Source of the DNA: Maricaulis sp048270265
GTDB taxonomy: Bacteria > Pseudomonadota > Alphaproteobacteria > Caulobacterales > Maricaulaceae
Length of the DNA: 37,587 nt
Assembly: GCF_048270265.1 (NCBI RefSeq)
Contig: NZ_JBLWTD010000027.1
Coordinates: 1 to 37,587 of the forward strand
Reading direction: 5' to 3'
Shown in pieces: positions 23,552 through 32,040 of this stretch (within the stretch, counting starts at the first letter, position 1; every line of letters starts with the position of its first letter). Position numbers and translations under genes: made by a program. Under the pieces are notes generated by a model that saw only the letters and a list, made by a program, of their open reading frames with translations, ran no database searches and was not told the DNA's origin.

Positions 23552-26422
23552 ATGTCCGACCGTGCATTGCTCACAGCCGATCTCCCGCCCCTGCCTGGTT
23601 CGACCGCCGGGCAGTGCACGCATCTGTTCGCCGGTCTGCCGGAGGATGTGCAGGGGGCGATCAGCGGTGTGCGCCCCTTTCTCGACAGCGTCTTTGCCGC
23701 CGCGCCCTATCTCGGGCGCCTGGCCCAGCGGCGCCCCGATGGGCTGGCACTGTGTATGTGCGACAGTGCCGAGACCCGGCTGGCGGCGGTGATTGAGGCG
23801 GCCCGGAGAACCGGTGCCGAGGCTCCCGATATCGCCTGCCTTGATGCCGGCCTGCGCCAGGCCAAGGCGGATATGCACTTGCTGGTCGGGCTGGCTGATC
23901 TGGCCGGACGCTGGGACGTGGCGCAAGTCACCGGTGCGGTGACCGGATTTGCCGAAGCGGCCGTGCGGGCAGCCCTGCTTGCCCATGTCCGCTTCGCAGT
24001 GGAGGCGGGGCGGCTATTGCCGGTCGCCGATGCGGCGAACCCGCTGCCCGGCCTGTTCGTCTTTGCCCTTGGCAAGATGGGGACGGGCGAACTCAACTAC
24101 TCGTCCGACATCGATCTTGTGGCCTTGTTCGATCCGGAACGGTTGGCGATGCCGGCCGAAGAGGAGCCGCGCAAGCGTCTGCCGCGCCTGATCCAGGCGA
24201 TTGTCCGTTCCCTGCAGGAGGTCACCGCTGACGGCTATGTCTTCCGGACGGATCTGCGCCTTCGGCCCGACCCCGGCGCGACCCCGGTTGTCCTCTCCAC
24301 GGATGCGGCGCTGAACTATTACGAATCCTTCGGCCAGACCTGGGAGCGGGCGGCCTGGATCAAGGCGCGCTATTGCGCCGGCGATGCCGCTGCGGCCGGG
24401 GATTATCTCAGGCAGATGCAGCCCTTCATCTGGCGCCGGGCGCTGGATTTCGCGGCGATCGAGGATATTCGCGGGCTCGCGCGCCAGATCCAGACGGTTG
24501 GCAGACGTGGCGAGATCCAGCCCGCCGGCCATGACCTCAAGCTCGGGCGAGGGGGGATCCGCGAGATCGAATTCTTCGCCCAGGTGCCGCAATTGGTGTT
24601 TGGCGGCCGTGATCCCAGTGTGCGGGTCTCGCCGACCCTGAAGGCACTGGCGGCGCTGGAGGCGCGAGGCGTGGTCGATGCGGCCACCTTGCAGTCGCTC
24701 AGCGAGGATTATCGCAGCCTGCGCGCCTGGGAACACCGGATCCAGATGCGTCAGGATGAGGCCAGCCAGACCCTGCCGCTGCGCGATGAGGACCGGCGCG
24801 CCGTGGCCGCAATGGCAGGCTATGGCGAGCTGGCTGCGTTCGACGCCGCCGTCGAGGCCCTGCTGCGCCGGGTTCATGGTCACTTCTCCGACCAGTTCGA
24901 GGATGATGCCTCACTCTCCTCCGAAGCGGGCACCTTGATCCTTACCGGCGTTGAGCCTACGCCCGATACCTTGACCACGCTGGAGACGCTTGGCTTCCAG
25001 CAGGCAGAGCAGGTGTGGAAACGGCTCAATGGCTGGGCTGGCGGCAAGGTGCGCGCCGCCCGCAGTCCGCGCGCCCGGACCCTGCTGGCGCAGATCGCGC
25101 CGCGCCTGGTGGACATCATGGCGGCCACCGGCGAGCCCGACGCGGCCTTTATTCGCTTCGCCGCCTTCTACGAAAACCTGCCCATGGGGGTGCAGCCGCT
25201 CTCGCTGCTGATGAACGAGCCCGGTCTGGCGGCCGATCTGATTTCGATCCTCACCCTGGCGCCGCGCATGGCGGCCGATCTCGCCCGCCGGCCCAACATG
25301 CTCGATGTCATGCTGGACGATCGCTTCTCGGTCCCGCTGGCCCAGGACCCGCCGGATGATTTCCGCAACCGGCTGGGCGGTGAGGTCTCGGCCTGCGAGA
25401 CCTATGAGGCGGCGCTCAATGCGGCGCGGCGTCTGGTGCGGGAGGAGCGCTTCCGGATCGGCACGCAGATCGTGCGCGGTACCGCCGATGCCCAGACAGC
25501 CGGTGCGGCCTATTCCGCGGTCGCCGACGCGACCGTCGAGTACATGGCGCTGGCGGCGGAACGCGAAACGGTGCGGCGCTCGGGCGAGATGCCGGGACGC
25601 TATGTGGTGCTCGGCATGGGCAAGCTCGGCGGGCGCGAGCTGGCCGCCGATTCCGATCTCGACATCATGATCATCTATGATGGCGATGAAATGGCCCAGA
25701 CCTGGTTCTCGCGCTTCGCGCAGCGTCTGATCAGTGCCCTGTCGGCGCCGACCGAGGAGGGCGAGCTCTACGATGTCGACATGCAATTGCGCCCCTCGGG
25801 CAAGGCGGGCCCTGTGGCCGTGCGGCTGGCGCGTTTCGGGCAGTATTATTTCGATGAGGCCTGGACCTGGGAGCTGATGGCGATGACCCGGGCGCGGGTG
25901 GTTGCCGGTGATGCCGCGGTTGAAACCGAGGTTTCGCGGGCGATCGATGCGGCGCTGACACGTTTGCGGCCACGCGAGACGCTGCTGGCGGATGCGCGCG
26001 AAATGCGCGAACGGCTGGAGGCCGCGCGTCCGGCGCAGAGCGAGTGGCATATCAAGAGCCGCGTTGGCGGATTGCAGGACATTGAGTTCATCGTCCAGAC
26101 CCTGCAGCTCCTCGCGGCGCCAGACGGCTACATGATCCGCAACTCCACCAATCCGGCCCTGGCGGCGCTGTCGCAAGCGGGGCTTGTTTCCGCCGCGGAC
26201 GCGGCCTTCCTGAATGAATGTGTCCATCTCTATCTCGGCATCGCGCAATTGCTGCGCGCCGCGCACGGGACCGGCTTCGATCCGGCCGGTGCCAGCGCCG
26301 CCTTCACGCGCAGCCTTGTGACGATGGCCGGTGCGGCGGACCTTGACGGATTGCGCGCCGACCTCGACGCGCGCTGCACCAAGGTGAGGGCGCTGTTCCG
26401 TCAGTATCTGGAAAATAGCTGA
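23552..26422 (+). CDS. glnE: Bifunctional glutamine synthetase adenylyltransferase/deadenylylase
   Basis: A 956-residue GlnE. It adds AMP to, and removes it from, glutamine synthetase according to PII and glutamine status. The two nucleotidyltransferase domains are clear. The N-terminal (deadenylylating) one has FALGKMGTGELNYSSDIDL and GRGGIREIEFFAQ. The C-terminal (adenylylating) one has VLGMGKLGGRELAADSDLD and VGGLQDIEFIVQT. Length is as expected for the family. ATG 23552 was chosen; an in-frame GTG at 23528 would add 8 residues, and neither has a strong ribosome-binding site. It lies close behind the histidine kinase gene. Confidence 0.97.
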   Translation: MSDRALLTADLPPLPGSTAGQCTHLFAGLPEDVQGAISGVRPFLDSVFAAAPYLGRLAQRRPDGLALCMCDSAETRLAAVIEAARRTGAEAPDIACLDAGLRQAKADMHLLVGLADLAGRWDVAQVTGAVTGFAEAAVRAALLAHVRFAVEAGRLLPVADAANPLPGLFVFALGKMGTGELNYSSDIDLVALFDPERLAMPAEEEPRKRLPRLIQAIVRSLQEVTADGYVFRTDLRLRPDPGATPVVLSTDAALNYYESFGQTWERAAWIKARYCAGDAAAAGDYLRQMQPFIWRRALDFAAIEDIRGLARQIQTVGRRGEIQPAGHDLKLGRGGIREIEFFAQVPQLVFGGRDPSVRVSPTLKALAALEARGVVDAATLQSLSEDYRSLRAWEHRIQMRQDEASQTLPLRDEDRRAVAAMAGYGELAAFDAAVEALLRRVHGHFSDQFEDDASLSSEAGTLILTGVEPTPDTLTTLETLGFQQAEQVWKRLNGWAGGKVRAARSPRARTLLAQIAPRLVDIMAATGEPDAAFIRFAAFYENLPMGVQPLSLLMNEPGLAADLISILTLAPRMAADLARRPNMLDVMLDDRFSVPLAQDPPDDFRNRLGGEVSACETYEAALNAARRLVREERFRIGTQIVRGTADAQTAGAAYSAVADATVEYMALAAERETVRRSGEMPGRYVVLGMGKLGGRELAADSDLDIMIIYDGDEMAQTWFSRFAQRLISALSAPTEEGELYDVDMQLRPSGKAGPVAVRLARFGQYYFDEAWTWELMAMTRARVVAGDAAVETEVSRAIDAALTRLRPRETLLADAREMRERLEAARPAQSEWHIKSRVGGLQDIEFIVQTLQLLAAPDGYMIRNSTNPALAALSQAGLVSAADAAFLNECVHLYLGIAQLLRAAHGTGFDPAGASAAFTRSLVTMAGAADLDGLRADLDARCTKVRALFRQYLENS

Positions 26423-26493
26423 CATCGCCGCGACGGAATTGCCCTGACCCTGCGTTGAAGGGACAGCGAGGACATTGAAACAGGATAATTCCG

Positions 26494-27096
26494 ATGAAGA
26501 AATCTATGCTCACAATGCTGCTGGCCGGAACCGCCATTGTCATGGCTGGTTCGGCTGCACAGGCACAACCCGGCCGCGGCCATGATGGCGCAGGCCGTCA
26601 TGGTGGTGGTCCCGAGCGCGGCGCGATGATGCTGCGTCTGGCTGATGCCAATGGCGACAATTCGATCACCCAGGCTGAAGTCGATGCACTTCAGGCCGAG
26701 ATGTTCGACTGGATGGATCGCAATGGCGATGGCTATCTGGACGACGCCGATCAGTCCCCGGTCCGCCAGCGCATGCGTGCCATGCACGAAGCGCGTGCTG
26801 ACCAAGGCGACCGGCCCGAGGGCGAAGGCCGCCGGCGCATGGGTCGCGGCGATGGCGGTGAACGCGGTGAACGCGGACATCGCGGCGGTCGTGGTGATCG
26901 TGGTGGTGAAGGCGAGCGCGGTCTGCGCGGTGCCGATACCGATGGTGACAGCCGCGTCTCCCGCGCCGAGTTCCTTGCCATGGAACGGCCCGGCTTTGCC
27001 CGGCTCGATGCGGACAGCAATGGCGTGATCACGCCGGCGGAACTGGACGCGGCAGCGGACGAGCGTCATGATCGCCGTCGCTGGTGGCGTAACTAG
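26494..27096 (+). CDS. Secreted EF-hand calcium-binding protein with Gly/Arg-rich linker
   Basis: A 200-residue exported protein. A signal peptide (residues 1-24, cleavage AQA-QPG) is followed by four canonical EF-hand loops: DANGDNSITQAE (51-62), DRNGDGYLDDAD (75-86), DTDGDSRVSRAE (148-159) and DADSNGVITPAE (172-183). Between the pairs lies a low-complexity Gly/Arg/Glu stretch (about 105-146). AGGA lies about 9 nt before the ATG. It directly precedes the ECF sigma factor gene. It could buffer or sense divalent cations in the periplasm; this is inferred from the domains and the neighbours. Confidence 0.9.
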   Translation: MKKSMLTMLLAGTAIVMAGSAAQAQPGRGHDGAGRHGGGPERGAMMLRLADANGDNSITQAEVDALQAEMFDWMDRNGDGYLDDADQSPVRQRMRAMHEARADQGDRPEGEGRRRMGRGDGGERGERGHRGGRGDRGGEGERGLRGADTDGDSRVSRAEFLAMERPGFARLDADSNGVITPAELDAAADERHDRRRWWRN

Positions 27097-27124
27097 TGAC
27101 TTTGCCATGCTTGACGGGTGCGGA

Positions 27125-27790
27125 ATGGCAAGTGAAGTCCTGGTCAGCAATGACCGGACGCCCTTCCGTACCCGCAACATGGCGATGAATATGGTAGGTG
27201 GAGAGAGCGATGAAGCCCTCATGGCGCGGATCGCCAATGGTGACCGCGCCGCCGCCGGTCTGCTGATGCAGCGGCGATTGCCGCGCATTCTCGGCCTTGC
27301 CAATCGCATGCTCAATGACCCGGTCGCGGCGGAAGATATCGCCCAGGAGACGTTCATTCGTGTCTGGAAGGCGGCGCCGCGCTGGGAGCCGGGCCGGGCC
27401 CAGGTCTCGACCTGGATGAGCCGGATCGCGATCAATCTCTGTCACGACCGCCGCCGCAAGCATCGTGAGGTCCTGCCGGAAACCCTGCCGGAGCGCCGTG
27501 ACCCGGCGCTGGACCAGGAGGGGACCGTCGTCCGGACGGAAACACAGGACCGGGTTGCCGAAGCCATGACGCAATTGCCCGAGCGGCAAAAGCTGGCGAT
27601 GGAACTCGTGCATTTCCAGGAAATGAGCAATATCGATGCGGCGGACATGATGTCGGTCAGCGTCGAGGCCCTTGAGTCTCTTCTGGCGCGGGGGCGGCGG
27701 AATCTGCGATCCATCCTGATCGGAGAGGCCACGGAATTGATGTCGGGCTATCGTCAGCCCGAGCCATCGCAGACAGGTGTAGAACCATGA
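27125..27790 (+). CDS. ECF-type RNA polymerase sigma factor
   Basis: A 221-residue sigma-70 family protein with region 2 (residues 27-97: DEALMARIANGDRAAAGLLMQR, DPVAAEDIAQETFIRVWKAAPRW) and region 4 (about 143-197: AMTQLPERQKLAMELVHFQEMSNIDAADMMSVSVEALESLLARGRRNLR). The start is uncertain: in-frame ATGs occur at 27068, 27125, 27179 and 27191, and the homologous core begins near residue 27 of the chosen form. It overlaps the next gene, a membrane protein resembling an anti-sigma factor, by 4 nt. That arrangement is the usual ECF partner-switch layout. Confidence 0.92.
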   Translation: MASEVLVSNDRTPFRTRNMAMNMVGGESDEALMARIANGDRAAAGLLMQRRLPRILGLANRMLNDPVAAEDIAQETFIRVWKAAPRWEPGRAQVSTWMSRIAINLCHDRRRKHREVLPETLPERRDPALDQEGTVVRTETQDRVAEAMTQLPERQKLAMELVHFQEMSNIDAADMMSVSVEALESLLARGRRNLRSILIGEATELMSGYRQPEPSQTGVEP

Positions 27791-28191
27791 CCGAAGAGAG
27801 ATTTTACCAGATCCTGAGCGCCTATGGCGCCAATCCGGAACGCTGGCCCGCGGCCGAGCGCGCCCAGGCGGAAGCCTTCGCGGCGCGGCACCGGAGCGAT
27901 GTTCTGGCGGAAGTCGAGGCGGAAGCGGCACTGGACGCGATGCTGGGCAGTGGCGAGGGACAGGCGAGCGATCTGCTTGAACGCCGCATTCTGCGCAGCC
28001 TGCCCGAGCCGGCGATTTGGAACTGGCAGGCCCCCGCCATGGCGGCGGCTGCGGCCCTGGTGATCGGCGTCATGCTCGGCTTCTCGAGCGGCGCCCTGAT
28101 CTCGCCGGCTGATGAGGTCGAAACCTATTATGCCGATGCCTTCAACGGTCTGGACGAGGACTGGGTTGACTGGCTGGGAGGAGACGCATGA
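27787..28191 (+). CDS. Single-pass membrane protein, probable anti-sigma factor
   Basis: A 134-residue protein. The cytoplasmic N-terminal part has the YGANPERWPAAERAQAEAF pattern, found in small proteins encoded beside ECF sigma factors in alphaproteobacteria. One transmembrane helix lies at about residues 82-105, and a short acidic C-terminus (DEDWVDWL) would face the periplasm. It starts inside the sigma stop codon (ATGA) and its stop overlaps the next gene by 4 nt. The anti-sigma role is inferred from position and topology; no zinc-binding HXXXCXXC motif is present. Confidence 0.8.
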   Translation: MTEERFYQILSAYGANPERWPAAERAQAEAFAARHRSDVLAEVEAEAALDAMLGSGEGQASDLLERRILRSLPEPAIWNWQAPAMAAAAALVIGVMLGFSSGALISPADEVETYYADAFNGLDEDWVDWLGGDA

Positions 28192-28739
28192 GATCGCCCA
28201 CACCCTGGATTGCAGCCCTGCTGGTCTCGGTTCTGCTGAATGGCGCGCTGATCGGCTTTGTCGCCCATCGCAGCGCTGACGGACCGTCCTGGCGTGCCGG
28301 GTCTGATGGCGCGGGGCCTGGCGGCCCGCCGCCGCCTGAACCCCCCATGGCGAGCGGCTTCAATGTCCGCGGCTTCCTGGAAGCCCTGCCGGAGGCCGAG
28401 CGTGAAGTGGCCGGCCGGCGCCTGCGTGAGAATATGGAAACGATGCGCGAGCTGGGCCGTGAGGCCCGGGAGGCGCGGCGTGAGGCCGATGAGGTGCTCG
28501 CGGCCGACCCCTTCGATCCGGAGGCCGCACAGGCCGCATTGCAGCGCGTGCGTGAAATCCGGCTGGGCTTTGAAGCCCGGATGGAGGCATCGCTGATCGA
28601 GGTTATCGCCGGGCTCGACCCGGAGGTGCGTGCTGCGGCACTGGAAGCCGGGCGCCGTTCGTCTCACCGGGGTGACCGCCGGCACCGGGACGGGCCGCGG
28701 CGAGACGGTCCGCCTCGCGGACCCGGGGACCGCAACTAG
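28188..28739 (+). CDS. Periplasmic metal-sensor-like protein (Metal_resist/CnrX-like)
   Basis: A 183-residue protein with an N-terminal signal anchor (residues 8-26), a Gly/Pro-rich spacer (32-55), a helical domain (about 58-152: FLEALPEAEREVAGRRLREN, then FDPEAAQAALQRVREIRLGF) and a disordered Arg/Asp-rich tail. The helical domain pattern is that of the heavy-metal-sensor/Spy-CpxP-like families. With the ECF sigma and the anti-sigma-like protein it recalls the CnrYXH arrangement, where the periplasmic protein signals through the anti-sigma factor. The metal or other stimulus cannot be read from the sequence. It overlaps the upstream gene by 4 nt and converges with the PAS kinase gene. Confidence 0.82.
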   Translation: MRSPTPWIAALLVSVLLNGALIGFVAHRSADGPSWRAGSDGAGPGGPPPPEPPMASGFNVRGFLEALPEAEREVAGRRLRENMETMRELGREAREARREADEVLAADPFDPEAAQAALQRVREIRLGFEARMEASLIEVIAGLDPEVRAAALEAGRRSSHRGDRRHRDGPRRDGPPRGPGDRN

Positions 28740-28748
28740 CGGGGCACC

Positions 28749-31397
28749 CTATTCGTTGGCGGTGAGCCGGGACTGCATCGGCTGATCGACGAATTCATCC
28801 TCATAATCACCGAAGGCGTCCGCGTCATCGAGGCCTGTGTCTGCGGCCGCGGCGGGGGCTGATTCCAGTGGCTGGTTCTGGCTGACCGGCAGCACGAAGC
28901 TGACCGTCGTGCCCTCGCCGAGGCGGGAATCGATCGACAGCGAACCGCCATGCAGCTCAACGAGGGATTTCGACAGCGCCAGGCCAAGCCCCGAGCCCTG
29001 ATGGCTCTTGGAGTGCTGGCTTTCGATCTGTTCAAAGGGCCGTCCGAGCCGTGGCAGATCGTCGGCGGCAATCCCGATCCCGGTATCGGAAACCTGGAAA
29101 GCGACGCCTAGGCCCGACATGAAGCCGCGAATGGTGACGCGTCCGCCCTCGGGCGTGAACTTCACGGCATTGGAAACCAGATTGATCATCACCTGTTTGA
29201 AGGCGCGCGGGTCGACCTCGATTTCCGGCAGATCCGAGACATCGGCGTGCAGGCGCAATTGCTTTTCCTCGGCGCGGCCCCGCACGATGCGCACGCACTG
29301 ATCGACCAGATCGCCGGCATCGGTCGGCTCGGTCTGGAGCTGCATCTTGCCGGCTTCGATCTTCGACATGTCGAGGATGTCATTGATCAGTTCGAGCAGG
29401 TGCTGGCCGGACCCGAGAATGTCCTTCATATAGCCGACATAGCGCTGGTCACCGATCGGACCGAACATTTCGCGCAACATGATTTCCGAGAAACCGTTGA
29501 TGGCGTTGAGCGGCGTGCGCAGCTCATGGCTCATATTGGCGAGGAATTCACTCTTCGAGCGATTGGCTTCCTCGGCCCGGATCTTTTCTTCTTCGTATTT
29601 CTTGGCGAGATCGGCGATGCGCGCCTGGCTGCGTTTGACGTCGTCGACGGTCTTGCGGAGCTGGGCCTCATTCTCGGTCAGGGCCGCCTCGTGATGTTTG
29701 AGGGCGGTGATGTCGGCCCCGACACTGACCAGGCCGCCATCGGCGGTGGCGCGTTCGGAATAGTGCAGCCAGCGCCCGTCGGCGAGTTCGATGTCATAGG
29801 CCTCGCTGCCATCGGTATCGCCATGCACCGCCTTGATGGCGAGCGCGGCAGCCTGCTCGACAGCGCTGTAGGACATGCCCGGTTTGAGCCGTCCCTCGGA
29901 GAAATTGAACAGGTCGCGGAATTTGCGGTTCCACAGCACCAGGCGCTGGCGGGAATCCCAGAGCACGAAGGATTCCGTCATCGATTCCAGCGCCGCGCGC
30001 AGGCGTGTCTCGGCCGCAACGACGCGGGCCTGGGCACCCTTGCGGTCGGTGACGTCGATCGCCACGCCGACAATGCGCGCCTTGGTGGCATCGCCGGCCT
30101 CGTTGAGAATGCCGCCGCGCATCTGCAGCCAGACCGGGGCCGAGGCCGCGAGGACTTCCAGATCGACTTCACCGCCGGTCGGCGCCCCGCGCATGGCGGC
30201 GCGCAGTTTCTCGCGATCGGGGCGGCTGAAGAGTTTGAGGAATTCGGTGCCGGTGCACTGCATCGCATCGCCGAGGCCGAGAATGCGGGCCAGCGAATCT
30301 GTGACGAAGACGGTGTCGGCGTCGGGATTCCAGTCCCAGACGCCGCAGCGAGCGCCTTCGATGGCAAAACGGAAGCGCTGTTCGTTGTCGGCAAGCTGCT
30401 GGCGGGTCGAGCGCAGCCGGCCCATCTGCATGAAGACCAGCGCACTCAGGCCCAGCGCGACGAAAATCGGGGCGATGAACATCAACCCGTAGAAGAACAG
30501 GGTGCGGTACCAGGCGTTCTGGTTGATGCGCATGGCACCGAGTGCGTAGACGTGCAGATCGGTGCCGGTGATCGGGGCGACCGCGAAGGTGACCTGCTCC
30601 TCGCCGAAATGCGCCTGCGACGTCGCGCCGCCGCCGCCGGCTGCGAGCCGCTGGATGAAGCTGTGGGTCAGACCGAAACGCTGGGCGAGGGGCGTGCCCG
30701 GACGCGCGCCGGTAATCCGGGGCCGGATGGCGAGCATGCCGCCGACGCCGTCGGCCAGGGCCACGACGCGTTCCTCACCCCAGTCGGGCAGGACTGCCAG
30801 CGCCGGCAGGCGTGCAACATAGGCACCTACCGTGCCATCGCTGAGCTGGGCCGGCACGGCGAGGACGAGGAAGGCCTGGCCGTCCGCCGTGATCTCGGTG
30901 GTGAAACCGGAGGCCGCATCGAGCGCCGTCCCGGCGATTTCGCGCAGACCGGTATTGCTGTCGCCGGAAGCGAGCACGCGGCCATCGGGCAGCAGCAGGG
31001 CCAGCTCGGCAATCAGTTCTGAGTCCGCCAGGGTCGCCAGACGGGCACGGGCAACGCTCTCGATGTCGCGCATTGGCGTATTGCGCAGATCGGTGCTGGC
31101 AAAGGACAGCGCGTAGCGCGCTTCGGCCAGGCGGCCGGTCACCCGTTCGGCCAGATAGCCGGCGGCATTGGCCTGCGAACGCTCGGCCTCGCTGACCAGC
31201 GCTTCGCGTTCCTGCTGGATCTTGACGAGGAGGATGCCGCCATAGGCCAGCGAAAACAGGACCATGGCGATAATGATCCAGCCCGCACCGCTATTGCGGC
31301 GTGGCTTTGACGCGCGCGCAGCTTCGGCCGCAGCCGGGCTTCGCGAGCCAGCCTCGACCTTGCGGGGTCTGTCGGTGCGGGGGGCGTCCTGAATCAT
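28749..31397 (-). CDS. PAS-domain sensor histidine kinase, PleC/DivJ-like
   Basis: An 882-residue membrane kinase. TM1 is at about residues 39-59, a large periplasmic domain follows, and TM2 is near 300-325. Two PAS domains (about 343-455: FAIEGARCGVWDWNPDADTV; and 465-575: LESMTESFVLWDSRQRLVLW) lead through a coiled coil to the HisKA domain with H624 in NMSHELRTPLNAINGFSEIM. The stretch MFGPIGDQRYVGYMKDI and INDILDMSKIEAGKM is typical of the PleC/DivJ group that controls cell fate in Caulobacter. The HATPase has DTGIGIAADD and GSGLGLALSK. No receiver is attached; a free receiver gene lies 61 bp upstream. A cell-cycle role is inferred, not shown. Confidence 0.93.
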   Translation of the reverse strand: MIQDAPRTDRPRKVEAGSRSPAAAEAARASKPRRNSGAGWIIIAMVLFSLAYGGILLVKIQQEREALVSEAERSQANAAGYLAERVTGRLAEARYALSFASTDLRNTPMRDIESVARARLATLADSELIAELALLLPDGRVLASGDSNTGLREIAGTALDAASGFTTEITADGQAFLVLAVPAQLSDGTVGAYVARLPALAVLPDWGEERVVALADGVGGMLAIRPRITGARPGTPLAQRFGLTHSFIQRLAAGGGGATSQAHFGEEQVTFAVAPITGTDLHVYALGAMRINQNAWYRTLFFYGLMFIAPIFVALGLSALVFMQMGRLRSTRQQLADNEQRFRFAIEGARCGVWDWNPDADTVFVTDSLARILGLGDAMQCTGTEFLKLFSRPDREKLRAAMRGAPTGGEVDLEVLAASAPVWLQMRGGILNEAGDATKARIVGVAIDVTDRKGAQARVVAAETRLRAALESMTESFVLWDSRQRLVLWNRKFRDLFNFSEGRLKPGMSYSAVEQAAALAIKAVHGDTDGSEAYDIELADGRWLHYSERATADGGLVSVGADITALKHHEAALTENEAQLRKTVDDVKRSQARIADLAKKYEEEKIRAEEANRSKSEFLANMSHELRTPLNAINGFSEIMLREMFGPIGDQRYVGYMKDILGSGQHLLELINDILDMSKIEAGKMQLQTEPTDAGDLVDQCVRIVRGRAEEKQLRLHADVSDLPEIEVDPRAFKQVMINLVSNAVKFTPEGGRVTIRGFMSGLGVAFQVSDTGIGIAADDLPRLGRPFEQIESQHSKSHQGSGLGLALSKSLVELHGGSLSIDSRLGEGTTVSFVLPVSQNQPLESAPAAAADTGLDDADAFGDYEDEFVDQPMQSRLTANE

Positions 31398-31458
31398 GGT
31401 GCCAAACTACGTTGCGTTTGGCGGCTCTGTCGACAGTCGATCATCGGGCTCGAGGTGC

Positions 31459-32022
31459 TCACGCTGCGTTCGCGCCGTCCTTGTCAGCCACGCCCTCACC
31501 GGCTTCATCAGCGGCGGCGGCCTCAGCCGCGTCGCTCGCGCGCCGGCCCGGACCGCGATACATCGCCTGTTCGGCGCCTGCACGGCGACGGTCGGGGCCA
31601 AAATAGCTCTTGTTGCGGATGAAGGGCCGGGGCGCATTGATCACAGAAGTGAGCTTGGCGAACACGTCACGCGCGGTCACCGGCTTGCAGCAGAATTCTG
31701 TCACGCCGGCATCGCGGGCCTTCTGGACCCGGCTGCGCTCGGAATAGGCGCTGATCATGATGATTGGCACCATGGGATTGGGGCTGTCGTCACCGGTGCG
31801 CACTAGGCGCACGAAATCGAGCCCGTCCAGAATATCCATCTGGTAATCGGTGATGATGATGTCGATCACATCCGCGCGCACCGTGTCGAAGGCTTCGGCC
31901 GGGTCGCGGGATTCAAAGATGTTCTTGATGCCGAAACCATGCAGCAGGGTGCGCAGGATGGTCAGCATATAGCTGTTGTCATCGACGATGAGGATTTTCA
32001 ACCGGCTCAGATCTACGGCCAT
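31459..32022 (-). CDS. Single-domain response regulator (receiver) with basic tail
   Basis: A 187-residue CheY-like receiver: acidic pocket VDDN, phosphoacceptor D59 in IIITDYQMD, S in IMISAYS and K in CCKPVTA. The C-terminal extension begins with FIRNKSYFGPDRRR, a motif often following receivers in alphaproteobacteria, and ends in an Ala-rich, probably disordered tail. There is no output domain. It lies between the EAL-protein gene (19 bp upstream) and the PAS kinase gene (61 bp downstream) on the minus strand, so it is a likely phosphorylation partner of that kinase. Confidence 0.93.
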   Translation of the reverse strand: MAVDLSRLKILIVDDNSYMLTILRTLLHGFGIKNIFESRDPAEAFDTVRADVIDIIITDYQMDILDGLDFVRLVRTGDDSPNPMVPIIMISAYSERSRVQKARDAGVTEFCCKPVTARDVFAKLTSVINAPRPFIRNKSYFGPDRRRAGAEQAMYRGPGRRASDAAEAAAADEAGEGVADKDGANAA

Positions 32023-32040
32023 GCTCTACCTATCGTCGCC

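Noticed and set aside
26435..26456. GGAAT...CGTT before the EF-hand gene as an EcfG-type promoter
   Set aside because: The spacing is only 13 nt, too short for the general-stress ECF consensus of about 17.
28707..28723. GGTCCGC-CTC-GCGGACC hairpin at the end of the metal-sensor-like gene as a terminator
   Set aside because: It lies inside coding sequence and has no T tract; such stems are frequent by chance in this GC-rich region.
29247..31022. A 591-codon plus-strand open frame opposite the PAS kinase gene
   Set aside because: The minus-strand kinase is unambiguous, with HisKA and ATPase motifs. The plus-strand frame is low-complexity and lacks any family pattern.
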